A DNA stretch of 64,000 nucleotides from Neobacillus soli NBRC 102451. GTDB taxonomy: Bacteria > Bacillota > Bacilli > Bacillales > Cytobacillaceae. The stretch covers positions 124,001 through 188,000 of the forward strand of contig NZ_BCVI01000018.1 in NCBI RefSeq assembly GCF_001591665.1, given 5' to 3'. The position numbers were made by a program, and so were the translations under genes. Below are positions 44,006 through 52,514 of the stretch, piece after piece; position 1 is the first letter of the stretch, and every line of letters begins with the position of its first letter. The notes beneath the pieces are model-generated. The model did no database searches, was not told the origin of the DNA, and saw only the letters and a list, made by a program, of their open reading frames with translations.

Positions 44006-44026
44006 ACAGAAGAGCGGAAACAAAGA

Positions 44027-44071
44027 GGGTGTCAGGCACCATGTGAAAATTTCACATGGTGCCTGACACCC
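44027..44071. terminator. perfect 22-bp inverted repeat, bidirectional terminator
   Basis: GGGTGTCAGGCACC-ATGTGAAA and its exact reverse complement flank a single central A (44049), followed by ATTTTTATTTT. It separates the convergent qoxD and pssA genes and is an unusually strong stem. The GGTGTCAGGCACC core is one I recall as a recurrent intergenic word in Bacillaceae (unverified here). Confidence 0.9.
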
Positions 44072-44075
44072 ATTT

Positions 44076-44777
44076 TTATTTTGAATTATTTTTCCGCTTT
44101 GTTCGGACTAGCTGGTAACCAATGAACGCCACATAAAGCGGGATGGCTACGTAAATGAAATATGGGAAGCGATGCTGCTCTCTTTTGAAGACGATATAGA
44201 TTGCATAGCCCAAAAACAGTGTGATAATAATACCGTATTTTGGGAGCGGGATATCCTTAAGGCTGGGAATTTTAATGGTACTGACCATCAAATAGCAAAG
44301 AAGGAAAAAGGCAATCACAAAGATGTAACCCGACATTTTTCCTTGAAACAAGGTCAACAGTGTTAACACTCCGCCCGCGGCCGTAATGGGTACACCTGTA
44401 AAGTACTGCAAGGAAGATTTGACGGCATTAATGTTGAATCTGGCTAACCGGAACGCCCCGAATAACGGAAAAACACCGGCAACCGCCATCCCAACAACAC
44501 CGAAGTCAGAATAGTAGGAATAATAAGCCATCATTGCAGGGGCAACACCAAAGGTGACAATATCAGCAAGGGAGTCAAGCTCTTTTCCTAGGTCACTTAC
44601 TACATTTAGCATTCTTGCAATTCGACCATCCATACTATCAAGCATCATCCCAATCAAGATCAGGATGGCCGCATTTTTGTAATCCCCTTGGGCTGAAAAC
44701 ATGACCGACAAAAAACCACAAAATAAGTTCATTAATGTAAATAAATTAGGAATACCGTTCTTAATAATATGTATCAC
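44076..44777 (-). CDS. pssA: CDP-diacylglycerol-serine O-phosphatidyltransferase
   Basis: 233 residues with about six to seven helices. The CDP-alcohol phosphotransferase motif is complete: D-G-R-I-A-R, eight residues, then G-K-E-L-D-S-L-A-D (about residues 50-75), with both catalytic aspartates. It makes phosphatidylserine, the precursor of phosphatidylethanolamine, in the cytoplasmic membrane. The opening IIKNGIPNLFTLMNLFCGF is a strong PssA marker. No psd gene is adjacent in this window. Confidence 0.92.
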   Translation of the reverse strand: MIHIIKNGIPNLFTLMNLFCGFLSVMFSAQGDYKNAAILILIGMMLDSMDGRIARMLNVVSDLGKELDSLADIVTFGVAPAMMAYYSYYSDFGVVGMAVAGVFPLFGAFRLARFNINAVKSSLQYFTGVPITAAGGVLTLLTLFQGKMSGYIFVIAFFLLCYLMVSTIKIPSLKDIPLPKYGIIITLFLGYAIYIVFKREQHRFPYFIYVAIPLYVAFIGYQLVRTKRKNNSK

Positions 44778-44824
44778 TCCAATGTTTCAATAAGCGGATC
44801 GTTCTGATATTAATAAACCAACCA

Positions 44825-45487
44825 TCATTCTCCACGTTTATATTTCTTATTATAACCTTTTTCTTTATAAAATTGGAAAAACAAAATGGCCACAGTTAAC
44901 CAAAACCCGCTCGCTAAGTATCCGCCAATAATATCGCTGGGATAGTGAACCCCTAAATAAATACGACTCGTCCCAATCGCTACTATCATGGCAACACTTA
45001 TGAAAATTAACAGACTCCTTCCCCACTTACTTGCAATGTGACGCCAAAGTAAGAACGAAATTATCACATAAACTGCAAAGGCATTCATTGCATGTCCACT
45101 TGGAAAACTGTACCCGGCAATATCAATCAAACGATGAAAATTAGGTCGTACCCGGTGAAAAACAAGTTTCAAAATTTGATTTAAGACCGCTGAGCCAAAA
45201 ATGGCTGAAACGAATAATATTAATTCTAACCGATGATGCAGTACTTTATAAAGGAAAAATAGTAAAAAAATACTTAGGATGATGACAACCGGAGCAGAAC
45301 CAATAAAGGTGAAAAATTTCATCACTTTTGTTAAAAATGGCGATTCGAGTCCTTGAATAGCTGCTATTACATCGCTATCGAAATCGATAATTTTATGGTC
45401 ACTTATTAATAAAGAGATTAAACTAAAGCCAAGCACGCAGACTAAACTAATGATGAAAGCAATTATTAGATGTACTTTAAGATTCAT
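44825..45487 (-). CDS. PAP2-family membrane phosphatase
   Basis: 220 residues with five to six helices. The three phosphatase motifs are KLVFHRVRPN, SFPSGHAMNA and SRIYLGVHYPSDIIGG, including both catalytic histidines. Such enzymes dephosphorylate undecaprenyl pyrophosphate, phosphatidic acid or PGP at the outer face of the membrane. It lies 47 nt upstream of pssA on the same strand and could be co-transcribed, which would suit a lipid role. Confidence 0.88.
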   Translation of the reverse strand: MNLKVHLIIAFIISLVCVLGFSLISLLISDHKIIDFDSDVIAAIQGLESPFLTKVMKFFTFIGSAPVVIILSIFLLFFLYKVLHHRLELILFVSAIFGSAVLNQILKLVFHRVRPNFHRLIDIAGYSFPSGHAMNAFAVYVIISFLLWRHIASKWGRSLLIFISVAMIVAIGTSRIYLGVHYPSDIIGGYLASGFWLTVAILFFQFYKEKGYNKKYKRGE

Positions 45488-45592
45488 GATTAGATCCTCT
45501 CAATGTGTATTATCACCGGCATTAAATACTACCATATAGTACCATGATATAACAATTAAATCACTACCCTATCTTTTCCTAAAATCAAAAAA

Positions 45593-45658
45593 ACTTACTA
45601 AAAAATGATTCAGACCCTTTTCTAAAATTTACTAAGGGTCTAAACATTTTCAGTAAGT
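45593..45658 (-). terminator. two-part inverted repeat, terminator of the fourfold-repeat membrane gene
   Basis: Outer arms ACTTACT (45593-45599) and AGTAAGT (45652-45658) enclose inner arms AGACCCTT and AAGGGTCT. Read on the minus strand, the inner stem is followed by CATTTTTTAG. Confidence 0.65.
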
Positions 45659-45688
45659 CTATCTAAGTTTAATATTTAAATAATCATA

Positions 45689-46501
45689 TTATTCATTTGT
45701 TGAATTTGGAAGTACGTCTCTCCTCGTCTTAGTCAAATAAATGACCAAGCTTAAAATCGTAACGAGGAAGATTGCGCTCGTTCCCACCGTACCTAGACCA
45801 AGTCCACCATCTTTGCGAGGCTGAGATAGGTAGTCGCCAAGAGAAGCGCCGAGAGGACGAGTCAAGATGTAGGCAATCCAGAAGGAAAGTACTGCATTTA
45901 ACTTAAACCGATAATAAGCAAGGGTAACCACCCCAATTAGAACAGCGAACATGAGCGCTGACTTCCAGTAGCCGATGTTAAGACCCTCTGCGATGAGATC
46001 ACCAGCAGCAGTACCTAATGCGAAGGTGAACAGGATGGCCAACCAGTAGAAAGCTTCCCGCTTGGTCGTATAAATGGAGTGAATGGACAGTGTCTTCTCA
46101 CTTGCGTACCAAGCGGCAAAGGCCGCTAGCATGGCAACGGTGAAGATGATAGTCGTGGTCTTTAAAGGTACCCCGAAATTGTCCACCAGGTTGTCAGTGA
46201 CTAGCGTGCCGACAACACTGATTAGAACGACTGCGAGCCAGTAGATTCTTGGCACGTACTTCGTCGACCTAAACTGAAAGAACAGCGTGATGAGCAAGAG
46301 GACACCCATGATATAAGTGGTATTGGTCAAGCCCAAGTTCAGGTTACTGTTCAGAAAGTCTGCTGCTGTCTCGCCCACGGTGGTTGCCAAAATTTTGATG
46401 ATCCAGAAGTAGATTGTGACTTCTGGAACCTTGTTTAACATTTGACGAGCTATGGATGGATTTTGCCCATTATTATTCTGTTTATCCCCTGAATATCCCA
46501 T
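45689..46501 (-). CDS. membrane protein with four internal repeats (COG4705-like)
   Basis: 270 residues from ATG 46501, with AAGGAG 9 nt before; a longer start overlapping the upstream gene is rejected. About ten helices contain a fourfold repeat: an aromatic-Trp pair (W33, W88, W153, W208), then exactly ten residues later a G-x4-D motif (G43/D48, G98/D103, G163/D168, G218/D223). The spacing is 55, 65 and 55 residues. Repeated intramembrane acids at equal depth suggest an ion-coupled transporter. I place it with the uncharacterised COG4705 membrane proteins from memory. It follows the GtrA gene and precedes its own terminator. Confidence 0.8.
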   Translation of the reverse strand: MGYSGDKQNNNGQNPSIARQMLNKVPEVTIYFWIIKILATTVGETAADFLNSNLNLGLTNTTYIMGVLLLITLFFQFRSTKYVPRIYWLAVVLISVVGTLVTDNLVDNFGVPLKTTTIIFTVAMLAAFAAWYASEKTLSIHSIYTTKREAFYWLAILFTFALGTAAGDLIAEGLNIGYWKSALMFAVLIGVVTLAYYRFKLNAVLSFWIAYILTRPLGASLGDYLSQPRKDGGLGLGTVGTSAIFLVTILSLVIYLTKTRRDVLPNSTNE

Positions 46502-46526
46502 ATATACATTCTCCTTATTTTCTTTT

Positions 46527-46958
46527 TTATTTTGAATCATTGCTCATTATAGCGGTATCATTTTTTGAAAACACAAACAGCTTTTGCCCTAAATAATTTA
46601 ATATAGTGTACAAGCAAGTACCCACTAGGATAGAGAAATCCGTTTTAACAAACGCATTAAAGTAATTATTATTTTTTAACATCCATTCTACAAGACTTCT
46701 GCCAATATCATAAGAAATGAAATAACAGCACAAGATCACCACAACAAAGCGGACTGCACTTTTGGAAACTGAACTTTGGCTTTTGAAGGTAAAATTTCTG
46801 TTCAAAATATAACTAACACATGCCCCTATCGCGTTGCCAACAAAAGTGGCAATCCAATAGGATTGTCCAAGCCCATGCAGTAGAAGGTACATGCAGGATA
46901 ATCCCACGACAGTATTAACAATTCCTACCATAATAAAGCGAACGAAAGAATATTTCAT
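46527..46958 (-). CDS. GtrA-family membrane protein
   Basis: 143 residues with four helices. FVRFIMVGIVNTVVGLSCMY and GACVSYILNRNFTFKSQ are the GtrA signatures. GtrA-like proteins are thought to flip undecaprenyl-linked sugars for wall teichoic acid or glycan modification. No glycosyltransferase lies next to it. It is 25 nt upstream of the fourfold-repeat membrane gene and likely co-transcribed. Confidence 0.9.
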   Translation of the reverse strand: MKYSFVRFIMVGIVNTVVGLSCMYLLLHGLGQSYWIATFVGNAIGACVSYILNRNFTFKSQSSVSKSAVRFVVVILCCYFISYDIGRSLVEWMLKNNNYFNAFVKTDFSILVGTCLYTILNYLGQKLFVFSKNDTAIMSNDSK

Positions 46959-47016
46959 GACCGGCTCCTAAAGTGGGTTATATAAAATTATTCATGATTT
47001 TTTATTATTACCTACC

Positions 47017-47616
47017 TTAAACCGCATCATTCTTTTTGTTTTTCCATTTAAAAAGTAGATATCCGAGAGCAACTACGACAGCGATAATAATAGCAGGTGT
47101 TACAAATGGCTTGGCCGCCTGATTAATTTGTTCCCACTTCGTACCTAAAGTCATCCCTAGGTAGAGAAATAAAATGGACCAAGGAATAATGGCTAGTATC
47201 GTATAGGTGGTGAATTTCCCAAAGGACATCCTTGCAACCCCAGCTGGAATGGAAATGGCGTGTCTGACAACAGGAATAAAGCGTGCAGTGAAAATAACCC
47301 CTGTACCATATTTATGAAACCATTTCTGGGCAACATCAATGTGTGAGGGCCGAATCAAAAGAAATTTTCCGTATTTATTTAATAGTGGTCTGCCCCCGTA
47401 CCTTCCTAACCAATAAAGAAACCATTGTGCAATCACCCCGCCAATCGTACCGGCGATGACAGCACCAATAAAAGAAATTTTTCCAATAGAAATCAAATAG
47501 CCTCCATAGGCTAAAACAATTTCACTTGGAATAACTTCGACCATCAAGCCAAGGGCAATTCCTAAATAACCGAGACTTGAAAGCAAATCAAATATGGACT
47601 GAACTAAATGTGACAT
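47017..47616 (-). CDS. DedA-family membrane protein
   Basis: 199 residues. VEVIPSEIVLAYGGYL with the membrane-embedded acid, GRYGGRPLLNKYGKFLLI, and FTARFIPVVRHAISIPAG with the conserved arginines are DedA signatures. Members act in membrane homeostasis, and some flip undecaprenyl phosphate or phosphatidylethanolamine. It is in a run of envelope genes on the same strand; the exact substrate is unknown. Confidence 0.92.
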   Translation of the reverse strand: MSHLVQSIFDLLSSLGYLGIALGLMVEVIPSEIVLAYGGYLISIGKISFIGAVIAGTIGGVIAQWFLYWLGRYGGRPLLNKYGKFLLIRPSHIDVAQKWFHKYGTGVIFTARFIPVVRHAISIPAGVARMSFGKFTTYTILAIIPWSILFLYLGMTLGTKWEQINQAAKPFVTPAIIIAVVVALGYLLFKWKNKKNDAV

Positions 47617-47689
47617 ATGATCCCTACCTTATGAAAAACTTGGATACTTATTGATGAATTATTTATTCATTTTATTTCTTCTTTTTCAA

Positions 47690-48379
47690 TTATTCTTTAA
47701 ACCGATAACCCGCACCCCAAACAGTTTCTATATATTGAGGGTTTGATGGGTCGGTTTCTATCTTTTCACGGATTTTTCGGATATGAACCGTTACGGTTGA
47801 AATTTCTCCCAATGAATCATAGCCCCAGAGTCGTTCAAATAATTCGTCTTTTTTAAAGACATGGTTAGGGTGAAGTGCCAAAAAAGTTAACAAATCAAAC
47901 TCCTTTGTCGTAAAAATCACTTCATGGTTATTGACAAAAACCCTTCTTGAGGCTTTATCAATACGAAGACCCCGAATCGCAATTCCGCTATCAGTTTGTA
48001 CTTCCTTGCCAATTAACCGTTCATAACGAGCAAGATGGGCTTTTACTCTGGCAACCAATTCACTTGGGCTAAATGGCTTGACGATATAATCATCAGCACC
48101 CAAACCAAGACCACGGATTTTGTCGATATCTTCTTTCTTCGCGGATACCATTAGGATGGGGATGTCCTTTTCGAGCCGAATCGCTTTGCAAATTTGAAAC
48201 CCATTCACACCTGGCAGCATTAAATCTAACAAGACCAAATCTATGTCATCTAATAATGCTTTAGTAAGACCTTCATCCCCGGTTAAGGCAATTTCCACCG
48301 AAAATCCTTCTATTTCTAAATAATCCCGTTCTAGTTCTCCAATACTTTTGTCATCTTCAATGATTAGAATTCTCTTCAA
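47690..48379 (-). CDS. OmpR-family response regulator
   Basis: 229 residues from TTG 48379 (KRILIIEDD), with GGTGA 5 nt before; a GTG nine bases upstream lacks a ribosome site. The receiver domain has the acid pair EDD, phospho-acceptor Asp52 in LVLLDLMLPG and Lys in IVKPFSPSELVARV. The C-terminal winged helix (about 130-229) includes HVFKKDELFERLWGYDSLGE and VTVHIRKIREKI. It is last in a five-gene operon, overlapping the kinase gene by 23 nt. It probably acts on the TTAAGA direct repeat upstream of the operon. Confidence 0.93.
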   Translation of the reverse strand: MKRILIIEDDKSIGELERDYLEIEGFSVEIALTGDEGLTKALLDDIDLVLLDLMLPGVNGFQICKAIRLEKDIPILMVSAKKEDIDKIRGLGLGADDYIVKPFSPSELVARVKAHLARYERLIGKEVQTDSGIAIRGLRIDKASRRVFVNNHEVIFTTKEFDLLTFLALHPNHVFKKDELFERLWGYDSLGEISTVTVHIRKIREKIETDPSNPQYIETVWGAGYRFKE

Positions 48380-49835
48380 TTGTATCACCGGCTTTTTTCA
48401 ATTTAATAAATATTGTCGTCCCTTGACCTTTTGAACTTTCTGCCCAGATCGATCCCTGGTGCTCTTCAATGATTCTTTTTGCTATGGAAAGTCCAAGACC
48501 ACTTCCACCTTTTTCGGTTCCTCTTGCTAAATCGGCACGATAAAACCGTTCGAAGATAAACGGGAGATTTTTTTCTTCAATTCCCGGCCCGTTGTCTTTC
48601 ATACTGAAAACAATTTGCGAATCTATTATTGAAAGCTTAAAGCTGAGAATTTTATCCTCTTTATCAATATATTTCAAGGAATTATCGACAATATTCGTAA
48701 CGACGCGTTTCAAATGCTCACGGTCAACCATAACAAGATAATTGTCGCTTTTTTCAATATCCAAATAAATTTCTATCCTCTTTTTCTCTAAATCAAACCG
48801 CAGTTCCTCGACAAAATCCACTAAATAATCATCAAACGCAAGCTGTTCAAAATGAAAGGGAAGCCGCTGTAAGTCTAATTTAGAGTATAAGAAAAGTTCA
48901 TCAATCATATGATCTAGGTCGATGGATTTCGAATAAATGGTCTGAACATAGCGTTCCATTTTTTCTGGGCTGTTGGCTACCCCATCTCGGATTCCTTCAA
49001 CATAACCCTTTATTGTTGTGATCGGTGTTTTAAGATCGTGAGAAATATTCGCAATTAATTCCTTGCGATTCTCTTCATAGGCTATTTGCTTTTCAATCGA
49101 CTCCTTCAATCGAATCCGCATTTCCTCAAACCCTTGGGCAAGCTGGCCCAATTCATCTTTTGAATGAACCTCAATTGGATTATTGAGGTCACCTTCCTTC
49201 ATTTGGTTTGCTGCCTTTTGTAATTTTCTAATTGGTCGAATGATACTCCTAGAGACGTAATAAGTTAACAAACCGTTTGTTACGATTAAAATAAATATTA
49301 ACCCAATAAATAAAATTGGAAAGGATGAACGTGCAAACCTGGCGAGACTGTTAGCATCCGTTATGAAAAACAATGTGCCCTCAGAATTATCCGGGAAAAG
49401 GAAATCCGATTTTTTAATCGTGACAAATTGATGATTGATTTCTTCGACCGGATCCACTTCACCATAAAAACCGAAAGCAGGAAGATCATCTTTATCCAAA
49501 CCGGTAATTTTGGATGATTGGTAAATGATCTTATCTCCATGTCTGACTAGTAACGATGAACCGCCTGCTTGTGATAATTGATTATCAATCTTTTTTAAAT
49601 AGCTTTGATTCATAAACTGACCTGGATTTTTTAAGGATTCTCGGTGCAAATCGATTAACAATTGATCCTTTTCAGTCACGCGCTGGTGATGCTCTGGTGG
49701 AAGATAGATGTTTCGCAATTCTTTAATATCCCCTCGAAAAAGCAAGGCAACTAGGACCGTTGATAAAATAACAAAGACGATTGGAATCAGAACCATTGCT
49801 AAATAAGATAATAAAAGTCTAAACCGGATGGACAT
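48357..49835 (-). CDS. sensor histidine kinase with extracytoplasmic domain
   Basis: 492 residues. Two helices (about 8-32 and 172-195) enclose an extracellular sensor domain of about 140 residues. A HAMP domain follows (SIIRPIRKLQKAANQMKEG), then HisKA with His266 in ISHDLKTPITTI and HATPase with NIVDNSLKYIDKED, DNGPGI and GGSGLGLSIAKRI. It partners the adjacent response regulator. The upstream ABC-2 transporter and secreted protein genes suggest it senses an envelope-active compound or envelope state, but no ligand is known. Confidence 0.93.
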   Translation of the reverse strand: MSIRFRLLLSYLAMVLIPIVFVILSTVLVALLFRGDIKELRNIYLPPEHHQRVTEKDQLLIDLHRESLKNPGQFMNQSYLKKIDNQLSQAGGSSLLVRHGDKIIYQSSKITGLDKDDLPAFGFYGEVDPVEEINHQFVTIKKSDFLFPDNSEGTLFFITDANSLARFARSSFPILFIGLIFILIVTNGLLTYYVSRSIIRPIRKLQKAANQMKEGDLNNPIEVHSKDELGQLAQGFEEMRIRLKESIEKQIAYEENRKELIANISHDLKTPITTIKGYVEGIRDGVANSPEKMERYVQTIYSKSIDLDHMIDELFLYSKLDLQRLPFHFEQLAFDDYLVDFVEELRFDLEKKRIEIYLDIEKSDNYLVMVDREHLKRVVTNIVDNSLKYIDKEDKILSFKLSIIDSQIVFSMKDNGPGIEEKNLPFIFERFYRADLARGTEKGGSGLGLSIAKRIIEEHQGSIWAESSKGQGTTIFIKLKKAGDTIEENSNH

Positions 49836-49855
49836 CTATCCACCACCTTCCCCTA

Positions 49856-50590
49856 TTAAAATTCTTTCTGGTTAAATTTATTAAATCCAAGTGTAAAGAA
49901 CATTGCAAACCATGATAACAGGTAGACGCCCCTGCCCAGGTTCACCACATTGAAGCCGCTATTCATCCAGCGTTGATACCAGTCGTTATCATATGCTGGC
50001 AGCCACTGGGCTACAGTTGGAAAGAGATAGGTTAGAACAATCATGACTAAATATAAGAGGATAGAAAATGTTAACGCCTTACTGCTAGAGCCAATCCACT
50101 GAACAAGGAAAACGAGCAAAACACCAATGGCCATTAACGGGAACCATGACAGGATATATGCAGTTACCCCAAGCATTAAACCATGAAATGTAAAATTCTC
50201 TAACCAAATGGCACCCGTGATAAGCGAAGTTATACAGATAATGATTAAAAGGATAAATAAATAAATTCCTGTGCAAAGGATTTTTGAGTTGAAGAGATGG
50301 TACCTGGAAATAGGTCGGACAAGCAGGAAAGGAAGATTCTTTTGTTCCTGTTCTCCTGCAAACATATCACTAATGACGAAGGCTAACAATAATGGTAAAT
50401 AAAAGGTAATTGCTAAACTTAAAATCACAAGCGGAAAACTTTCCCCATCAAAGGCGGTGAAACCAAACCTGTTTTGTAACATTTGAACTAAGGGGCCTGC
50501 CAGTAATGGAAATATGGCTGTTATGATCAGGAGTACTATCGTTGACCGTTTACGGGTTAATTTTATCCATTCATTTTTTAAGTTCTGCAA
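49856..50590 (-). CDS. ABC-2 type transporter permease
   Basis: 244 residues with six helices, NEWIKLTRKRSTIVLLIITA at the start and FAGEQEQKNLPFLLVRPISR in the coupling region, both usual in NatB/YhaP-like ABC-2 permeases. It starts at TTG 50590 and overlaps the ATPase gene by 20 nt. It forms the channel for the transporter powered by the upstream ATPase. The substrate is unknown; antibiotic or peptide export is typical of such operons. Confidence 0.85.
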   Translation of the reverse strand: MQNLKNEWIKLTRKRSTIVLLIITAIFPLLAGPLVQMLQNRFGFTAFDGESFPLVILSLAITFYLPLLLAFVISDMFAGEQEQKNLPFLLVRPISRYHLFNSKILCTGIYLFILLIIICITSLITGAIWLENFTFHGLMLGVTAYILSWFPLMAIGVLLVFLVQWIGSSSKALTFSILLYLVMIVLTYLFPTVAQWLPAYDNDWYQRWMNSGFNVVNLGRGVYLLSWFAMFFTLGFNKFNQKEF

Positions 50591-51314
50591 CGTCGTTCAC
50601 TTCCTTCCCCATCCGTATACAGTCGATATAATACGATTCGAATGTCTGATTCTCCGTTAATTCAGTTCTTGTTATTTCTCCGATAATCTTGCCTTTTGAA
50701 AGGATGGCGATTCGGTCACATAATCGTTCTACCTCATCAATTAAATGGGTAGAAAGTATAAAGGTAACACCCTCCTCCTTCGCCAAGCGGCTAATGAGCT
50801 GGATAAAATCAAGCTTCCCTTCAATATCAAGACCGTTTGTCGGCTCATCTAAAATAACAAAAGAAGGTTTCGACAAGAGTGCAGCAGCCAAATATAGTCT
50901 CTGCTTCATACCTGTTGAAAAGGATTTTACTTTTTCCCGCTTATGGGCTTCCATTCCAACCCAGCGAAGCACTTCGTCCACTCTTGTTTTTTCTAGATCA
51001 GGATACAATCTAGCAGCAAGCTGCAGGTTCTCATAAGCTGTTAAATAGTCAAACGCCTCTACTCCACTTATAAGCGTTCCGACAGATTTCATCGCTAGTT
51101 CAAAATGTTCCATTACATTATGTCCATTGATAAGAATTGTCCCCTTGTCAGGGCGGGATAATGCCACAATACATTTCATTAACGTCGTTTTTCCTGCCCC
51201 ATTAGGTCCTAATAAGCCAAAAATCTCCCCTTGGTTTACTTTGAAACTAATATTTTCCACACCCCGGCCATTTTTAAATTGTTTTGTGACATTTTGTATT
51301 TCGAGAACAGGCAC
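50571..51314 (-). CDS. ABC-2 transporter ATP-binding protein
   Basis: 247 residues from GTG 51314 (PVLEIQNVTKQFKNG); a longer frame reaches 51410 but its N-terminal 32 residues do not look like the family. It has Walker A GLLGPNGAGKTTLMK, signature SFSTGMKQRLYLAAALL, Walker B PSFVILDEPTNGLDIEG and the His in ILSTHLIDEVERL. The start choice is moderately certain because the AGGGG site is about 11 nt away. It drives the ABC-2 permease. Confidence 0.88.
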   Translation of the reverse strand: MPVLEIQNVTKQFKNGRGVENISFKVNQGEIFGLLGPNGAGKTTLMKCIVALSRPDKGTILINGHNVMEHFELAMKSVGTLISGVEAFDYLTAYENLQLAARLYPDLEKTRVDEVLRWVGMEAHKREKVKSFSTGMKQRLYLAAALLSKPSFVILDEPTNGLDIEGKLDFIQLISRLAKEEGVTFILSTHLIDEVERLCDRIAILSKGKIIGEITRTELTENQTFESYYIDCIRMGKEVNDVAELKK

Positions 51315-51454
51315 ACTTTTCACTTCCCCTAATAAAAAAATTGAACTATCCATTTTATTAGAACCAAAGACAGCTAGTAACACTGCCTTTAGTTCTTTAT
51401 TAAGTATCAATGCTTGCTGTTTAAGTAACCTAACATTTTTCGAATCGCTGCCTA

Positions 51455-52351
51455 TTAATCTTCATGACCCTCGTGGTCATCTTTAACATTCACGACTTTT
51501 TTTCCTTTTAAATCAAGCTTGGTCACGTCTGATTGATTCAATTTATCCAATGAGCTTGTAAGGTGGAGCACTAAATCATGATGAACGCCTTTCACATCAT
51601 CACCAGAAACAGAAATAACCGCTTCTTGACCCACCAAATATTGATCCTTATCCACTTGTCCTTTAAGGACTACACTTGAAACAGATATGTTATTTTTTAA
51701 TTGTGGAAGCTGTGGTTTCAAGTCAGAAAACTGAAGGGATCCGAATTCTTTATGATCCATATGTTCCTTCTGCTGGTCGATATTTTTTAAGAAGAAAGAC
51801 ACAACTGCTTGACCAACTGCAGGTATTTGATTTTTACTTAAGTCTAACTGCAGCTCCGTTTTTCCATTTCCTGCGTCTTTAGTAGTAATGCTATTCTGAT
51901 AATTCTTCGTTAACGCATCAAAGATTGCCTCCACATCTTTTTGCATCGCAGGAGAAAGCTCTTCCTTTTGCTTTTCATGTTTCGATTCAGCTTTATGCTC
52001 CTTTTCCTGCTTTAGATAATAGTTTTTATCTTTACTGCTCTTGACTACATTTTGATGATCCTTAGAATAGAGAGCGATCTTTGAAGAAGTTCCCCCATTA
52101 TTCACACTGATGGTACTACTGCTTGCGTCATTCTTTAAATTAACCACGTTTAGAGAATCTACCTTGTAAACCTCCTTTCCATTGTCCTTTAAATTAGCCT
52201 GAACATGTGCCGTGAAACTAGATACATTGTGTGTTTTCTTGACTGCTGTTTTGAAAAGATCATAACCTGATGATGAAGCAGACGCAGATAACACCCCTCC
52301 TGCCATTAGCAGCCCGCTAATACCCACAGCTGCAAGAACTTTTTTCTTCAT
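51455..52351 (-). CDS. secreted protein of unknown function heading a two-component/ABC operon
   Basis: 298 residues. A Sec signal peptide (KKKVLAAVGISGLLMAGGVL, then ASASS) suggests cleavage near residue 25 and there is no lipobox or wall anchor. The mature part is hydrophilic, rich in Lys, Ser, Asp and His, with a strongly charged middle (KEHKAESKHEKQKEELS) and a His/Asp/Glu tail (VKDDHEGHED). Parts resemble the LolA/outer-membrane-carrier-like beta folds of secreted Bacillus proteins, but I do not recognise a family. It precedes the ABC transporter genes. An AGGAGG site is in the leader. Confidence 0.7.
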   Translation of the reverse strand: MKKKVLAAVGISGLLMAGGVLSASASSSGYDLFKTAVKKTHNVSSFTAHVQANLKDNGKEVYKVDSLNVVNLKNDASSSTISVNNGGTSSKIALYSKDHQNVVKSSKDKNYYLKQEKEHKAESKHEKQKEELSPAMQKDVEAIFDALTKNYQNSITTKDAGNGKTELQLDLSKNQIPAVGQAVVSFFLKNIDQQKEHMDHKEFGSLQFSDLKPQLPQLKNNISVSSVVLKGQVDKDQYLVGQEAVISVSGDDVKGVHHDLVLHLTSSLDKLNQSDVTKLDLKGKKVVNVKDDHEGHED

Positions 52352-52417
52352 TTTCCTTCATCCTCCTAAAACAAAATGGTCTTACAGGTTAAGGATAGTC
52401 CTCCAGCCTAAAAATTC

Positions 52418-52434
52418 TCTTAATGAAATCTTAA
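52418..52434 (-). promoter_or_regulatory. TTAAGA-N5-TTAAGA direct repeat, probable response-regulator site
   Basis: On the minus strand TTAAGA is repeated with 5 nt between copies, giving the 11-bp phasing usual for OmpR-family dimers. A TATCCT -10-like box lies 20 nt downstream with no good -35, as expected for an activated promoter. It is upstream of the secreted-protein gene, so it would give autoregulation. Confidence 0.5.
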
Positions 52435-52461
52435 ATGTTTATTAAATATAGTGGTTAACCC

Positions 52462-52497
52462 AAAAAGCAATCCCTCCTAATGGAAGAATTGCTTTTT
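52462..52497. terminator. terminator downstream of the TerC-family gene
   Basis: AAAAAGCAAT (52462-52471) pairs with ATTGCTTTTT (52488-52497) across a 16-nt loop. It lies just past the minus-strand stop at 52515. Confidence 0.7.
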
Positions 52498-52514
52498 AAA
52501 TGGACTTTCATTTG

